A stretch of 39,541 bases of DNA from Ralstonia sp. ASV6 (GTDB lineage: Bacteria; Pseudomonadota; Gammaproteobacteria; Burkholderiales; Burkholderiaceae): positions 1-39,541 of the forward strand of contig NZ_JAELUI010000044.1 in the NCBI RefSeq assembly GCF_016429285.1, read 5' to 3'. The position numbers were made by a program, and so were the translations under genes. Positions 8,792 through 16,697 of this stretch are shown one piece after another. The notes below the pieces were generated by a model. That model searched no databases and was not told the DNA's origin. It saw only the letters and a list, made by a program, of their open reading frames with translations. How positions within the stretch are numbered: the first letter of the stretch is position 1; each line of letters opens with the position of its first letter.

Positions 8792-9192
8792 TGCGTCGCC
8801 AAGCCGCGTTCACGCTCGTCGAACTGATGACAGCAATGGCCATTGCTGTTTTGCTAGCCAGCATGGCCGTGCAAACATGGTCAAGCCATCGCGAGCGCGC
8901 ACAAAGAACCTCAGCGCGCGCAGCATTGATCGCGGCCATGACGGAATTGGAACGTCTGCATGCATACACAGGCAAAAATTCCGCACCCGCCGATCTCTCC
9001 GAGCACGCCCCTGGCTACCATCTGCGCGCCAGCCTGTGTGAAGGTCGCACCCCAGCACATTGCATAGAAGTGATTGCGCAACCCTTGGACCCTGCCACCC
9101 CCTGCGGTGCACTCATCCTGCGCAGTACCGGCGAGCGGTTTACGCAACTCGGCAATGCACGCCAATCGGCATCACCGGCATGCTGGCCATGA
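8791..9192 (+). CDS. PilE-like minor pilin (second cluster)
   Basis: A 133-residue type IV pilin-like protein. The leader MRRQA is very short, followed by FTLVELMTAMAIAVLLASMAVQTW with Glu at position 5. The residue before the cleavage point is Ala rather than the near-invariant Gly. The middle has an AALIAAMTELERLHAYTG segment like the PilE alpha-beta loop, and four Cys follow. The ATG overlaps the preceding stop (TGATG), and the stop overlaps the next ATG (ATGA). Confidence 0.78.
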   Translation: MRRQAAFTLVELMTAMAIAVLLASMAVQTWSSHRERAQRTSARAALIAAMTELERLHAYTGKNSAPADLSEHAPGYHLRASLCEGRTPAHCIEVIAQPLDPATPCGALILRSTGERFTQLGNARQSASPACWP

Positions 9193-9761
9193 AATCTTTT
9201 CGTTCGCACGCTGGATTTACGCTGGTCGAGCTGGTTGTCGTTTTGAGTGCCATATCACTTCTTGCGGTATTCGCCGTGCCCGCCGGACTGAACTGGTGGC
9301 AACGCGAAACTGTCGTTGTCCTAGCAGACCGTTTTGCAAGCACCGTTTCGCTGGCGCAGACCCTGTCGCGCAATCAGCGTGTTTGGGTTCATCTTGGCCC
9401 GATCAGTGCAGCGCAAGGCTGGCCCTCGGGATGGGCGTTGTATATGACGTCATCACCGCAAACCCCAGCGACACCGCTTGAACCGGGCGCCGACGATGTG
9501 CTGATTCATGTGTCGCCACCCATGGTGCCGGCAGTCGAGTTCACGTTCACGGCGTCGCAACGAGATGTCGACACCATCTCTTATTCACCTGTGGGATACT
9601 CACGACAGCGCAACGGCAGCCAGCTCTACGGCACACTAACCATCCGATCTGGAATGCATGTACGGCTTGTCCGTATCAACGCTGCCGGCCGCGCCCGCAT
9701 ATGCGACCCAGCCCAGGACACTAAAACGTGCAGTACCAGCGCCGCCACTGAAGACTCCTAA
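9189..9761 (+). CDS. FimT/GspH-like minor pilin (second cluster)
   Basis: A 190-residue GspH/FimT-type pseudopilin from the ATG at 9189 (an in-frame ATG at 9180 is possible). The leader ends SHAG, then FTLVELVVVLSAISLLAVFAVPAGLNWW, and ADRFASTVSLAQTLSRNQRVWVHLGP matches the GspH-type region after the helix. The C-terminus carries a Cys pair (RICDPAQDTKTC) like that of the FimT at 5150-5767 (RVCDPSKS), which supports homology. It is the last gene of the plus-strand pilin cluster. ribD follows after 24 nt. Confidence 0.82.
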   Translation: MKSFRSHAGFTLVELVVVLSAISLLAVFAVPAGLNWWQRETVVVLADRFASTVSLAQTLSRNQRVWVHLGPISAAQGWPSGWALYMTSSPQTPATPLEPGADDVLIHVSPPMVPAVEFTFTASQRDVDTISYSPVGYSRQRNGSQLYGTLTIRSGMHVRLVRINAAGRARICDPAQDTKTCSTSAATEDS

Positions 9762-9785
9762 CCCACACGCCTCGTTTCTCTGCCC

Positions 9786-10898
9786 ATGTTTTCCGATTTC
9801 GACCACGCCATGATGCAGCGCGCCCTGGCGCTGGCCGAGAAGGGGCTCTTCACCACGACACCGAACCCACGCGTAGGCTGCGTGCTCGTGCACGGTGACA
9901 CTGTCATCGGCGAAGGCTATACGCAGCCCGCCGGCCAGGACCACGCCGAAATCCAAGCCATCAAGGATGCCCAATCGCGCGGTCAGGATGTGCGTGGTGC
10001 AACGGCCTATGTGACGCTGGAGGCGTGCAGCCACTTTGGCCGCACGCCTCCCTGCGCAGACCGTCTGGTCGAGGCCGGCATCACCCGCGTGGTGGCGGCC
10101 ATGGAAGACCCCAACCCCGCCGTTTCCGGACGTGGCCTGCAGAAGCTGCGCGATGCCGGTGTCGACGTGCGCTGCGGCCTGCTGGAGCGCGAGGCGCGCG
10201 AATTGAACATCGGCTTCGTCTCACGCATGACGCGCGGCACACCGTGGGTGCGCGTGAAGGTGGGCGCGTCGCTGGACGGCCGTACCGCGCTCGACAACGG
10301 CGTCAGCCAATGGATTACCGAAACCGAAGCGCGTAACGACGGCCATCGCTGGCGCGCGCGCGCCTGCGCCATCCTTACCGGCATCGGCACGGTGCGTGAA
10401 GACAACCCGCGCCTGACCGTGCGCGCCGTGACCACGCCACGCCAGCCACGCCGCATATTGGTCGACTCAGCGCTGGATGTACCACTCGACGCGCACATCC
10501 TTACCGCCGACGGCCACCACGAGCCGACGCTGATCTTTGCCGCGCAACCGGAAGCCGGCCGCATGCGCGCCCTGGCCGAGCGCGGCGCAGAAGTCGTCCT
10601 GCTGCCCAGCGCAACCGGCAAGGTAGACCTGCCCGCCATGCTGCGCGAGCTTGGCCGCCGCGAAATCAACGAACTGCACGTCGAGGCCGGCTTCAAGCTC
10701 AACGGCTCGCTGTTGCGCGAAGGGCTGGTCGACGAGATCCTCGTCTATCTGGCGCCCAAGGTGCTCGGCTCGGGCCAGGGCATGTTCAATATGGGGCCGC
10801 TGCAGACGCTGGAAGGCGCGGCCGAATTCTTCTTTCACGACATCTCGCGCATCGGGGGCGATCTCCGCATCCTGGCGCGCCGCAACCCGACAGACTGA
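9786..10898 (+). CDS. ribD: RibD, bifunctional deaminase/reductase of riboflavin synthesis
   Basis: Converts the GTP cyclohydrolase II product by deamination and then reduction to 5-amino-6-ribitylamino-uracil phosphate. It has 370 residues. The N-terminal cytidine-deaminase-like domain carries the zinc ligands His53 (HAE, 53-55), Cys81 and Cys90 (CSHFGRTPPC, 81-90), with Glu55 as the proton shuttle. The C-terminal reductase starts near residue 150 (TPWVRVKVGASLDGRTAL). One small oddity is TLEACSH, where most family members have TLEPCSH. It starts only 24 nt after the pilin cluster and 5 nt before ribE. Confidence 0.96.
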   Translation: MFSDFDHAMMQRALALAEKGLFTTTPNPRVGCVLVHGDTVIGEGYTQPAGQDHAEIQAIKDAQSRGQDVRGATAYVTLEACSHFGRTPPCADRLVEAGITRVVAAMEDPNPAVSGRGLQKLRDAGVDVRCGLLEREARELNIGFVSRMTRGTPWVRVKVGASLDGRTALDNGVSQWITETEARNDGHRWRARACAILTGIGTVREDNPRLTVRAVTTPRQPRRILVDSALDVPLDAHILTADGHHEPTLIFAAQPEAGRMRALAERGAEVVLLPSATGKVDLPAMLRELGRREINELHVEAGFKLNGSLLREGLVDEILVYLAPKVLGSGQGMFNMGPLQTLEGAAEFFFHDISRIGGDLRILARRNPTD

Positions 10899-10903
10899 TC
10901 ACT

Positions 10904-11539
10904 ATGTTTACCGGAATCGTCGCCGCAGTTGGCCGCATTGAAACCGTCACGCCGCTTGGCACCAACGCAGACGCGGGCGTACGCCTGTCCATCAACTCGG
11001 GCGGCCTGTCGCTGGCAGACGTTGCGCTGGGCGACTCGATCGCCATCCAGGGTGCATGCATGACAGTCGTGGCCAAAACCGACACGCAGTTCGACGTGGA
11101 TGTCTCTCGTGAATCGCTATCGAAGACCGTCGGCCTGGAGCACCCGGGCGAAGTGAATCTGGAGAAGGCCCTGCGCCTGGCCGACCATATCGGCGGGCAC
11201 CTGGTGTCGGGCCACGTCGACGGCCTGGGCACCGTCACGCATTTCGCGCCTATGAACGAATCGCATGAGTTGCGCGTGCGCGCCGCGCCGGCGTTGGGCA
11301 AGTATCTGGCGTACAAGGGCTCGGTGGTGGTCAATGGCGTGTCGCTCACGGTCAACAGCGTGCGCGACGATGCCGACGGCTGCGAATTCTCGATCAACCT
11401 GATCCCGCACACCGTGGCCGTGACCACGCTCAAGCACTTGAAGGCCGGCAGCCAGGTCAACCTGGAAATCGACCTGATCGCCCGCTATGTCGAGCGCATG
11501 CTGAGCCACACCACGCTCGCCCAGCCCGCCACTGTTTGA
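10904..11539 (+). CDS. ribE: Riboflavin synthase alpha subunit
   Basis: Riboflavin synthase dismutates two 6,7-dimethyl-8-ribityllumazine molecules into riboflavin and the pyrimidinedione. The 211 residues contain two lumazine-binding repeats: the first begins MFTGIVAAVGRIE, the second follows near residue 100 with SGHVDGLGTVTHF and GSVVVNGVSLTVN. Length and motifs are normal. It is 5 nt downstream of ribD and clearly cotranscribed. The gene is also called ribC in some organisms. Confidence 0.95.
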   Translation: MFTGIVAAVGRIETVTPLGTNADAGVRLSINSGGLSLADVALGDSIAIQGACMTVVAKTDTQFDVDVSRESLSKTVGLEHPGEVNLEKALRLADHIGGHLVSGHVDGLGTVTHFAPMNESHELRVRAAPALGKYLAYKGSVVVNGVSLTVNSVRDDADGCEFSINLIPHTVAVTTLKHLKAGSQVNLEIDLIARYVERMLSHTTLAQPATV

Positions 11540-11656
11540 GCCCCGAGGGCCGAGGATCGCCTCGGCCACCTTGGCGTACAATAGCGGGCTTCTCATTTAC
11601 GCAGTCGCAGGGTCACCAAACGGGGGTGACCGGCGGCGCGCTCCCCCTGCTACGCC
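11540..11656 (+). promoter_or_regulatory. ribE-ribBA spacer with hairpins and possible promoter
   Basis: The spacer holds a perfect 8-bp stem with ATCG loop (11548-11567) not followed by a T-run, a TACAAT box (11577-11582) without a good -35, and a 7-bp stem GGTCACC/GGTGACC (11611-11631) just before the ribBA start. The second hairpin and the GACCGGCGG that overlaps it resemble one conserved block of the FMN riboswitch. There is no room for the remaining helices, so I do not call a riboswitch. Confidence 0.5.
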
Positions 11657-12799
11657 ATGTCGATCGCCACAGTCGAAGAAATCATTGCCGAAATCCGCGC
11701 CGGCCGGATGGTCATTCTGGTCGACGAAGAAGACCGTGAGAACGAAGGCGACCTGATTCTAGCGGCCGATTACGTCACACCGGAAGCCATCAACTTCATG
11801 GTCACGCACGCGCGCGGCCTGGTGTGCCTGACGCTGACCGAAGAACACTGCGACCAACTCGACCTGCCGATGATGGCGAGCCGCAACGGCACGCAATTCG
11901 GCACCAACTTCACCGTCTCTATTGAGGCGGCCGAAGGGGTGACCACCGGCATTTCCGCTGCAGACCGCGCACGCACCATCCAGGTGGCAGCAGCCAAGAA
12001 CGCCAAGCCGGCAGATCTGGTGAATCCGGGCCATATCTTCCCGCTGCGCGCCCGCAAGGGTGGCGTGCTGATGCGCGCCGGCCATACCGAAGCCGGTTGC
12101 GACCTGACCGCGATGGCCGGCCTGACACCGGCTGGTGTGATCTGCGAGATTCTGAACGACGACGGCACCATGGCGCGCCTGCCGGATCTGGTGGAGTTCG
12201 CCAAGAAGCACGGCCTGAAGATCGGCACCATTGCCGACCTGATCCAATACCGCAGCCGCACCGAAAGCATTGTCGAGCGCGTGGGTGAACGCGCCATGGA
12301 AACCCAGTTCGGCACCTTCCGCGCCGTGGCATTCCGCGACCGCGCCGCCGGCCATGCCCATCTGGCGCTGGTCAAGGGCGAACCGACGCCGGGCACCGAG
12401 ACGCTGGTGCGCGTGCACGAACCGCTGTCGGTGCTGGACCTGCTCGAATGCCAGCGCACCACGCACTCGTGGAGTGTGCCGGCCGCCCTGCGTGCCGTGC
12501 AGGCCGCTCCGACCGGTGTTGTGGTGCTACTTAATTGCGGCGATTCGCCGGACCGCCTGTTCACCCAGTTCACCGCACTGGACACCCCGCATGAACGCCC
12601 GCGCACCAAACCCGATCCGCGCATCTACGGTATTGGCGCGCAGATCCTCAAGGATGTGGGTGTCGGCAAGATGCGTGTGCTGGCTTCGCCACTCAAGCTG
12701 CCAAGCATGACCGGCTACGATCTGGAGGTCACGGCTTACCAGTCGATGGCCGAGTCGGCCGAAACCCTGCCGGACACGGCGACGGCAGCCACACACTGA
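11657..12799 (+). CDS. ribBA: RibBA-type protein: active DHBP synthase, degenerate GTP cyclohydrolase II domain
   Basis: A 380-residue fusion. The N-terminal 3,4-dihydroxy-2-butanone-4-phosphate synthase (about 1-205) looks intact: DEEDRENEGD at 23-32 (metal and substrate acids) and AGHTEAGCDL at 141-150. The C-terminal half aligns with GTP cyclohydrolase II but lacks its active-site motifs. After LVRVH (250-254) the family CLTGDxxGSxRCDCG zinc segment is replaced by EPLSVLDLLECQRTTHS, and the TNNPxK motif is replaced by LASPLKLPS (342-350). It therefore probably supplies only the DHBP synthase reaction, like the RibBX variants described in Proteobacteria. A separate ribA should exist elsewhere. 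Confidence 0.93.
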   Translation: MSIATVEEIIAEIRAGRMVILVDEEDRENEGDLILAADYVTPEAINFMVTHARGLVCLTLTEEHCDQLDLPMMASRNGTQFGTNFTVSIEAAEGVTTGISAADRARTIQVAAAKNAKPADLVNPGHIFPLRARKGGVLMRAGHTEAGCDLTAMAGLTPAGVICEILNDDGTMARLPDLVEFAKKHGLKIGTIADLIQYRSRTESIVERVGERAMETQFGTFRAVAFRDRAAGHAHLALVKGEPTPGTETLVRVHEPLSVLDLLECQRTTHSWSVPAALRAVQAAPTGVVVLLNCGDSPDRLFTQFTALDTPHERPRTKPDPRIYGIGAQILKDVGVGKMRVLASPLKLPSMTGYDLEVTAYQSMAESAETLPDTATAATH

Positions 12800-12808
12800 T
12801 GCTCTTCT

Positions 12809-12828
12809 GCGGCAGCTCCGGCTGCCGC
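12809..12828 (+). terminator. Terminator-like hairpin between ribBA and ribH
   Basis: GCGGCAGC, TCCG loop, GCTGCCGC: an 8-bp perfect stem 9 nt after the ribBA stop, followed by a pyrimidine-rich stretch with broken T-runs. It could partly terminate or stabilise the ribBA transcript ahead of ribH. Confidence 0.55.
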
Positions 12829-12901
12829 GCTGGTTTTCTCCTTTTCGCTTTCTTCTCGATTTCTGACGTTGCCTGACTGGCAACCCCAACCGGAACACAT
12901 C

Positions 12902-13396
12902 ATGGAACACGGCTTCTACCCGACCAATCTCGACGGCGAAGGTCTGCGCATCGGCATCGTTCAGGCACGCTTCAACGAACCCGTGTGTGAAGCGCTGCGC
13001 GAAGCCTGCGTCGCTGAACTCGAACAGCTCGGCGTGGCCGGCGAAGACGTGCTGCTGGTCACCGTGCCGGGCGCACTGGAAGCCCCGCTGGCACTGCAGA
13101 AGATGGCCGAATCGGGCCAGTTCGACGCGCTGATCGCGCTGGGCGCCGTGATCCGCGGCGAGACGTACCACTTCGAACTGGTGTCCAACGAATCCGCCGC
13201 CGGCATCACGCGCGTCGGCCTGGACTTCAACATCGCCATCGCCAACGGCATCCTGACCACCGACACCGACGCACAAGCCCACGCCCGCACCCGTGAAAAG
13301 GGCCGCGACTGCGCCCGTGCCGCCGTTGAAATGGCGAATCTGACCAGCGACCTCGACGGCCTGCAGGATCACGGCCAAGACGACGAAAACGAATAA
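12902..13396 (+). CDS. ribH: Lumazine synthase
   Basis: 6,7-dimethyl-8-ribityllumazine synthase condenses the pyrimidine and the DHBP. It has 164 residues from ATG 12902; a TTG 33 nt upstream in the same frame is less likely. Family motifs: [15 protein letters not shown] near the N-terminus, [11 protein letters not shown], then [23 protein letters not shown], which contains the catalytic His, and [12 protein letters not shown]. The acidic C-terminal tail is common. It lies between ribBA and nusB, a frequent order in Proteobacteria. Confidence 0.95.
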   Translation: MEHGFYPTNLDGEGLRIGIVQARFNEPVCEALREACVAELEQLGVAGEDVLLVTVPGALEAPLALQKMAESGQFDALIALGAVIRGETYHFELVSNESAAGITRVGLDFNIAIANGILTTDTDAQAHARTREKGRDCARAAVEMANLTSDLDGLQDHGQDDENE

Positions 13397-13437
13397 ATGC
13401 GCGAATCAGCGCGGCTATTCACGCAAAGGCTTTTCCC

Positions 13438-13905
13438 ATGACGCAAGACAATTCCCAGGCCAAGACCAAGGCCCCCGCCAAGAGCGCGCGCCGCCGTGCG
13501 CGCGAACTGGCGCTGCAGGGCCTGTACCAATGGCTGCTCAATCGCAACGACCCAGGTGTGGTTGAAGCGCACCTGCAAGACGCGCAAGGCTTCAACAAGG
13601 CCGACCGCGCGCACTTTGACGCCCTGCTGCATGGCGCGATTCGTGAAGAAACCACGCTGACGGAAAGCTTCACGCCGTTCCTCGACCGCCCGGTTGCCGA
13701 GCTGTCGCCGGTTGAGCGCGCGGCCCTGCTGGTCGGCGCGTACGAGCTCGTGCACTGCGTCGACATTCCGTACAAGGTCGTGATCAACGAGGCTGTGGAA
13801 CTGACCAAGACCTTTGGCGGCGTGGAAGGCTACAAGTACGTCAACGGCGTGCTGGACAAGCTGGCTGCCCAGGTCCGTGCCGTTGAGGTTGCCGCCCGCC
13901 GGTAA
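13438..13905 (+). CDS. nusB: NusB, transcription antitermination factor
   Basis: NusB binds boxA RNA with NusE (S10) and promotes antitermination on rRNA operons. The 155 residues include the N-terminal [20 protein letters not shown] (about 17-36), the central [24 protein letters not shown] and the C-terminal [29 protein letters not shown], all typical. It follows ribH by 41 nt, the classic ribH-nusB pair. Confidence 0.95.
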   Translation: MTQDNSQAKTKAPAKSARRRARELALQGLYQWLLNRNDPGVVEAHLQDAQGFNKADRAHFDALLHGAIREETTLTESFTPFLDRPVAELSPVERAALLVGAYELVHCVDIPYKVVINEAVELTKTFGGVEGYKYVNGVLDKLAAQVRAVEVAARR

Positions 13906-13951
13906 ATCCGGCGTTTGCTGTTCGCTATCCCCCTTTAGTTTCGCCCCCGAG

Positions 13952-15136
13952 ATGGACGCCCACCGCCTGCAGACAGCCGCCCGGCTGGCCAATATCCGCG
14001 CCTTTCACGTGATGGAGCTGGCCAAGCAGGCTCGCGAACTGGAACTGGCGGGGCGCAGCATCATCCACATGGGCATTGGCGAGCCGGATTTCACCGCCGC
14101 CGAACCCGTCGTGCAGGCCGCAGCCGATGCCATGCGGCGCGGTGTGACGCAATACACCGGCGCACTTGGCATCCGCCCGCTACGCGAAGCCATCGCCCGC
14201 TACTACCAAACCACCTACGGCCTCGACATCGCGCCCGAGCGCATCATCGTGACGGCCGGCGCGTCGGCAGCGCTGCTGCTGGCGTGCGCGGTGCTGGTGG
14301 AAATTGGCGGCGAGGTGCTGATGCCCGACCCGAGCTATCCGTGCAACCGGCATTTTGTGGCCGCTTTCGATGGCGTAGCGAAGCTGATTCCGTCTGGGCC
14401 GGAACAGCGCTTCCAGTTGACCACCGAGCAAGTCGAAGCCAATTGGGGCGCACGCACACAGGGCGTGCTGCTGGCCTCCCCTTCCAACCCGACCGGCACG
14501 TCGATCCTGCCGGACGAGTTACAGCGCATCGTGCAGGTGGTGCGTGCACGCGGCGGGTTCTCGATCGCCGATGAAATCTACCAGGGCCTGTCGTATGACC
14601 AGGCACCGGTCTCTGCGCTGTCATTCGGCGACGATGTCGTCACGATCAATAGCTTTTCGAAGTATTTCAACATGACTGGCTGGCGACTCGGCTGGCTGGT
14701 GGCACCCACCGAGCTGGTGCCCGAGTTCGAGAAGGTCGCGCAGAACCTGTTCATCTGTGCGTCGGCCGTGGCACAGCACGCGGCGCTGGCGTGCTTTGAA
14801 CCTGAAGCGCTGGCGATCTACGACAGCCGCAAAGCCGAGTTCCGCCGTCGTCGCGATTTCATCGTGCCGGCGCTCGAGTCGCTGGGTTTCAAGGTGCCAG
14901 TCAAGCCGGACGGCGCGTTCTATGTCTACGCCGACTGCCGCGGCGTGAACCATCCGCACGCAGCAGATGCGGATGCCCTCACACAATCGATGCTGCAAGA
15001 CGCAGGCGTCGTACTCGTACCGGGGCTGGACTTCGGACCGTACACGGCGCACCACTACATCCGCCTGTCCTACGCCACGGCGATGGATCATCTTGAAGAA
15101 GCTGTCGCCCGACTTGGCAAGCTATTCGGGCGCTGA
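13952..15136 (+). CDS. PLP-dependent class I/II aminotransferase
   Basis: A 394-residue fold-type I aminotransferase. Visible features: IHMGIGEPDF near residue 41, a VTAGASAALLLA cofactor-loop region, SPSNPTGT, ADEIYQGLSYD and the Schiff-base lysine K237 in SFSKYFNMTGWRLGW. This pattern is shared by alanine/aspartate transaminases of the AspC/AlaA type, so the substrate cannot be fixed from sequence. The ATG at 13952 is chosen because the conserved domain begins there; the frame stays open upstream inside nusB. It ends before a strong terminator. Confidence 0.85.
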   Translation: MDAHRLQTAARLANIRAFHVMELAKQARELELAGRSIIHMGIGEPDFTAAEPVVQAAADAMRRGVTQYTGALGIRPLREAIARYYQTTYGLDIAPERIIVTAGASAALLLACAVLVEIGGEVLMPDPSYPCNRHFVAAFDGVAKLIPSGPEQRFQLTTEQVEANWGARTQGVLLASPSNPTGTSILPDELQRIVQVVRARGGFSIADEIYQGLSYDQAPVSALSFGDDVVTINSFSKYFNMTGWRLGWLVAPTELVPEFEKVAQNLFICASAVAQHAALACFEPEALAIYDSRKAEFRRRRDFIVPALESLGFKVPVKPDGAFYVYADCRGVNHPHAADADALTQSMLQDAGVVLVPGLDFGPYTAHHYIRLSYATAMDHLEEAVARLGKLFGR

Positions 15137-15161
15137 GCTAGCGGCTTCGCGTCACCCAAAC

Positions 15162-15194
15162 AAAAAGGCCGCCCAGAAGGACGGCCTTTTTTTT
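15162..15194. terminator. Bidirectional intrinsic terminator
   Basis: AAAAAGGCCG, a 10-nt loop, then CGGCC followed by eight T. The A-run upstream makes it work on the other strand too. It serves the aminotransferase gene on the plus strand and probably the lytic transglycosylase gene on the minus strand. Confidence 0.9.
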
Positions 15195-15214
15195 GCCCTC
15201 TATATATAGAGGGC
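15195..15214. repeat. 20-bp perfect palindrome with TATATATA core
   Basis: GCCCTCTA joined to its reverse complement through an AT core, directly after the terminator T-run and 14 bp from the stop of the minus-strand gene. It has no loop, so it is a cruciform, a site for a dimeric protein, or an additional 3' hairpin. Confidence 0.7.
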
Positions 15215-15228
15215 GGAGCGTCTGCCAA

Positions 15229-16410
15229 TCAGGCTTGGCCCTGCAACTTGTTGTCCAAGCGCGCCTCTTCCTGCTGACCGGTGACCGGTTGCTTGTCGGC
15301 CGGCTTTGCAGCCTGCGTCTTCGCATCGGCCTGGGCCACAGGCGTGGCTGCCGCGACCGGCTTGGTCGACTCGCGTTCGGACGCCATCGTCACCGGCGAC
15401 TTATGGCCGGTCGCCACCATGCGCAGGCGCGAACGTTCAGCCAGCACCTTGCTACCGTAGCCACCGTCGCCTTGCGTTACGGCGCCAACGTACAGCTTCA
15501 GGCCGCCTTCGATCGAACCGCCGCGGGCGATGCAATCCTTCAGCACCAGTGCACCGACCTTGATGTTGGCGTACGGGTTGAGCGCGGCATTCACACCGCC
15601 CATCACCTCATATTTATCCTGGTGGACTTTGGTCATCACCTGCATCAGGCCCTGCGCACCCATGCCGCTTTCGGCAAACGGGTTGAAGCTGGACTCGATA
15701 GCCATCACACCCAGAATCAGCAGTGGGTCGATACCGACTTCCTTACCGGTCTGGTAGGCCGCCTTCACCAGCTGACCGGTGGCGGTGGCCGCCACGCGGT
15801 ACTTGCGGGCGATGTACTCGGCCACGGCAGCCTGCTCGCGGGGCGTACCGGCGGTCGCCGACTCACGCGCGTCGCGGACGACCTGCGTGTTCGGAATCTG
15901 CGCAGCCAGCTCGGCCACGGAAGGTACCTTGGACAGCGAATCCCAGCCCGCAGCCGCTACCGTACCGCCCGCTTGGGCAGCCGTAGCAGGTGCGACAGCC
16001 TGGGCAGCGCCCATGCCAGTCGACGGTGCGGCCGGTGCAAAGGCGACCGGCTCTACGCCAGCGGGCGACGTCGCCGAAACCACGTTGGCGTCCGCGCCCG
16101 GCGTGAAATGCAGCACGCGTTGAGCGACCATGGCACGCCACTCGCCGTTGAGCGAGAGCGCGACCGCGGCCACCACCGCCAGCACGCCGATGCTGTTCAG
16201 CACGACATGCCCGCTGCGGAACACCAGCAGGACGCCAGGATGCAAGGCATTGCGGGACGCGGCAGCGCCCCCTGCGTTCAATTCCATGCGCAGCTTACGA
16301 GGCAGCGCAATTTGACCAGCACGCGCGAGGCGGCGGCCGACCGGGGTGACGAGCCGGCGTTGCAGCGCCGAACCGAGCCCGGAAGAATGAAGGGTTTTCC
16401 AACCGTTCAT
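15229..16410 (-). CDS. Membrane-anchored lytic transglycosylase (SLT domain)
   Basis: Cleaves the MurNAc-GlcNAc bond of peptidoglycan to give 1,6-anhydro ends. It has 393 residues: a basic N-terminal region, one membrane segment at about 69-88 (VVLNSIGVLAVVAAVALSLN), an Ala/Pro-rich linker and an SLT domain from about 205 to 330. The catalytic Glu is E239 in AIESSFNPFAESGMGAQGLMQVM (237-259). The tail after about 335 is low in complexity and rich in Ala, Lys and Gln. The membrane segment suggests type II topology with the enzyme in the periplasm. Expression appears to depend on a promoter 280 nt upstream and a structured leader. Confidence 0.88.
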   Translation of the reverse strand: MNGWKTLHSSGLGSALQRRLVTPVGRRLARAGQIALPRKLRMELNAGGAAASRNALHPGVLLVFRSGHVVLNSIGVLAVVAAVALSLNGEWRAMVAQRVLHFTPGADANVVSATSPAGVEPVAFAPAAPSTGMGAAQAVAPATAAQAGGTVAAAGWDSLSKVPSVAELAAQIPNTQVVRDARESATAGTPREQAAVAEYIARKYRVAATATGQLVKAAYQTGKEVGIDPLLILGVMAIESSFNPFAESGMGAQGLMQVMTKVHQDKYEVMGGVNAALNPYANIKVGALVLKDCIARGGSIEGGLKLYVGAVTQGDGGYGSKVLAERSRLRMVATGHKSPVTMASERESTKPVAAATPVAQADAKTQAAKPADKQPVTGQQEEARLDNKLQGQA

Positions 16411-16691
16411 ACTTACCTCCGTCCGCTGCGCTGATTCGGTAGACGCCTTTCTTTTGCATGGCGCCGTGCGTTTCGAATCGCAACGGTTTTTAGTAAGGAT
16501 GCCGCGCTGTTGCAGTCAGCCGGCATCTGTTGGGGGCACTCCCCGTGTGCCCAGACAAAAGCGGGGCGTGTCCTTGGGGAGGTCACGTCCCGCAGCGATG
16601 CTGAAGTGCTCTGGTGTCGCCCCTCAGACGAATGAGAGCAGGGCGAAGGCAATAGCCGAAAACATGTTGCGATGCAACAATTACCAGATCG
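16411..16691 (-). ncRNA. Candidate structured leader RNA / attenuator of the lytic transglycosylase gene
   Basis: The predicted transcript starts near 16691 and has about 280 untranslated nt. In transcript order: a GTTGC/GCAAC hairpin (16678-16666); two interleaved 6-bp pairings, UCGCCC (16646-16641) with GGGCGA (16622-16617) and UGCUCU (16640-16635) with AGAGCA (16612-16607), which compete or form a pseudoknot; a 10-bp GC stem with one mismatch (16593-16561) followed by UUUUGUCU, which looks like an intrinsic terminator; then two more stems (16552-16534 and 16527-16498). A GGAGGTAAGT Shine-Dalgarno precedes the ATG. It matches no riboswitch class I recognise. Function is inferred from structure only. 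Confidence 0.5.
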
Positions 16692-16697
16692 GATTGG

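Noticed and set aside
11600-11640. FMN riboswitch
   Set aside because: Only one conserved block is similar and the start codon follows too closely for the other helices. Kept as a finding, not called.
15193-16434. 413-residue plus-strand frame opposite the lytic transglycosylase
   Set aside because: Shadow of a well-supported gene; Arg/Gly/His-rich with no family likeness, and it crosses a terminator and a palindrome.
16413-16652. 79-residue frame ending 2 nt before the lytic transglycosylase start
   Set aside because: TTG start, no ribosome site, Arg/Ser-rich; it runs through the structured leader.
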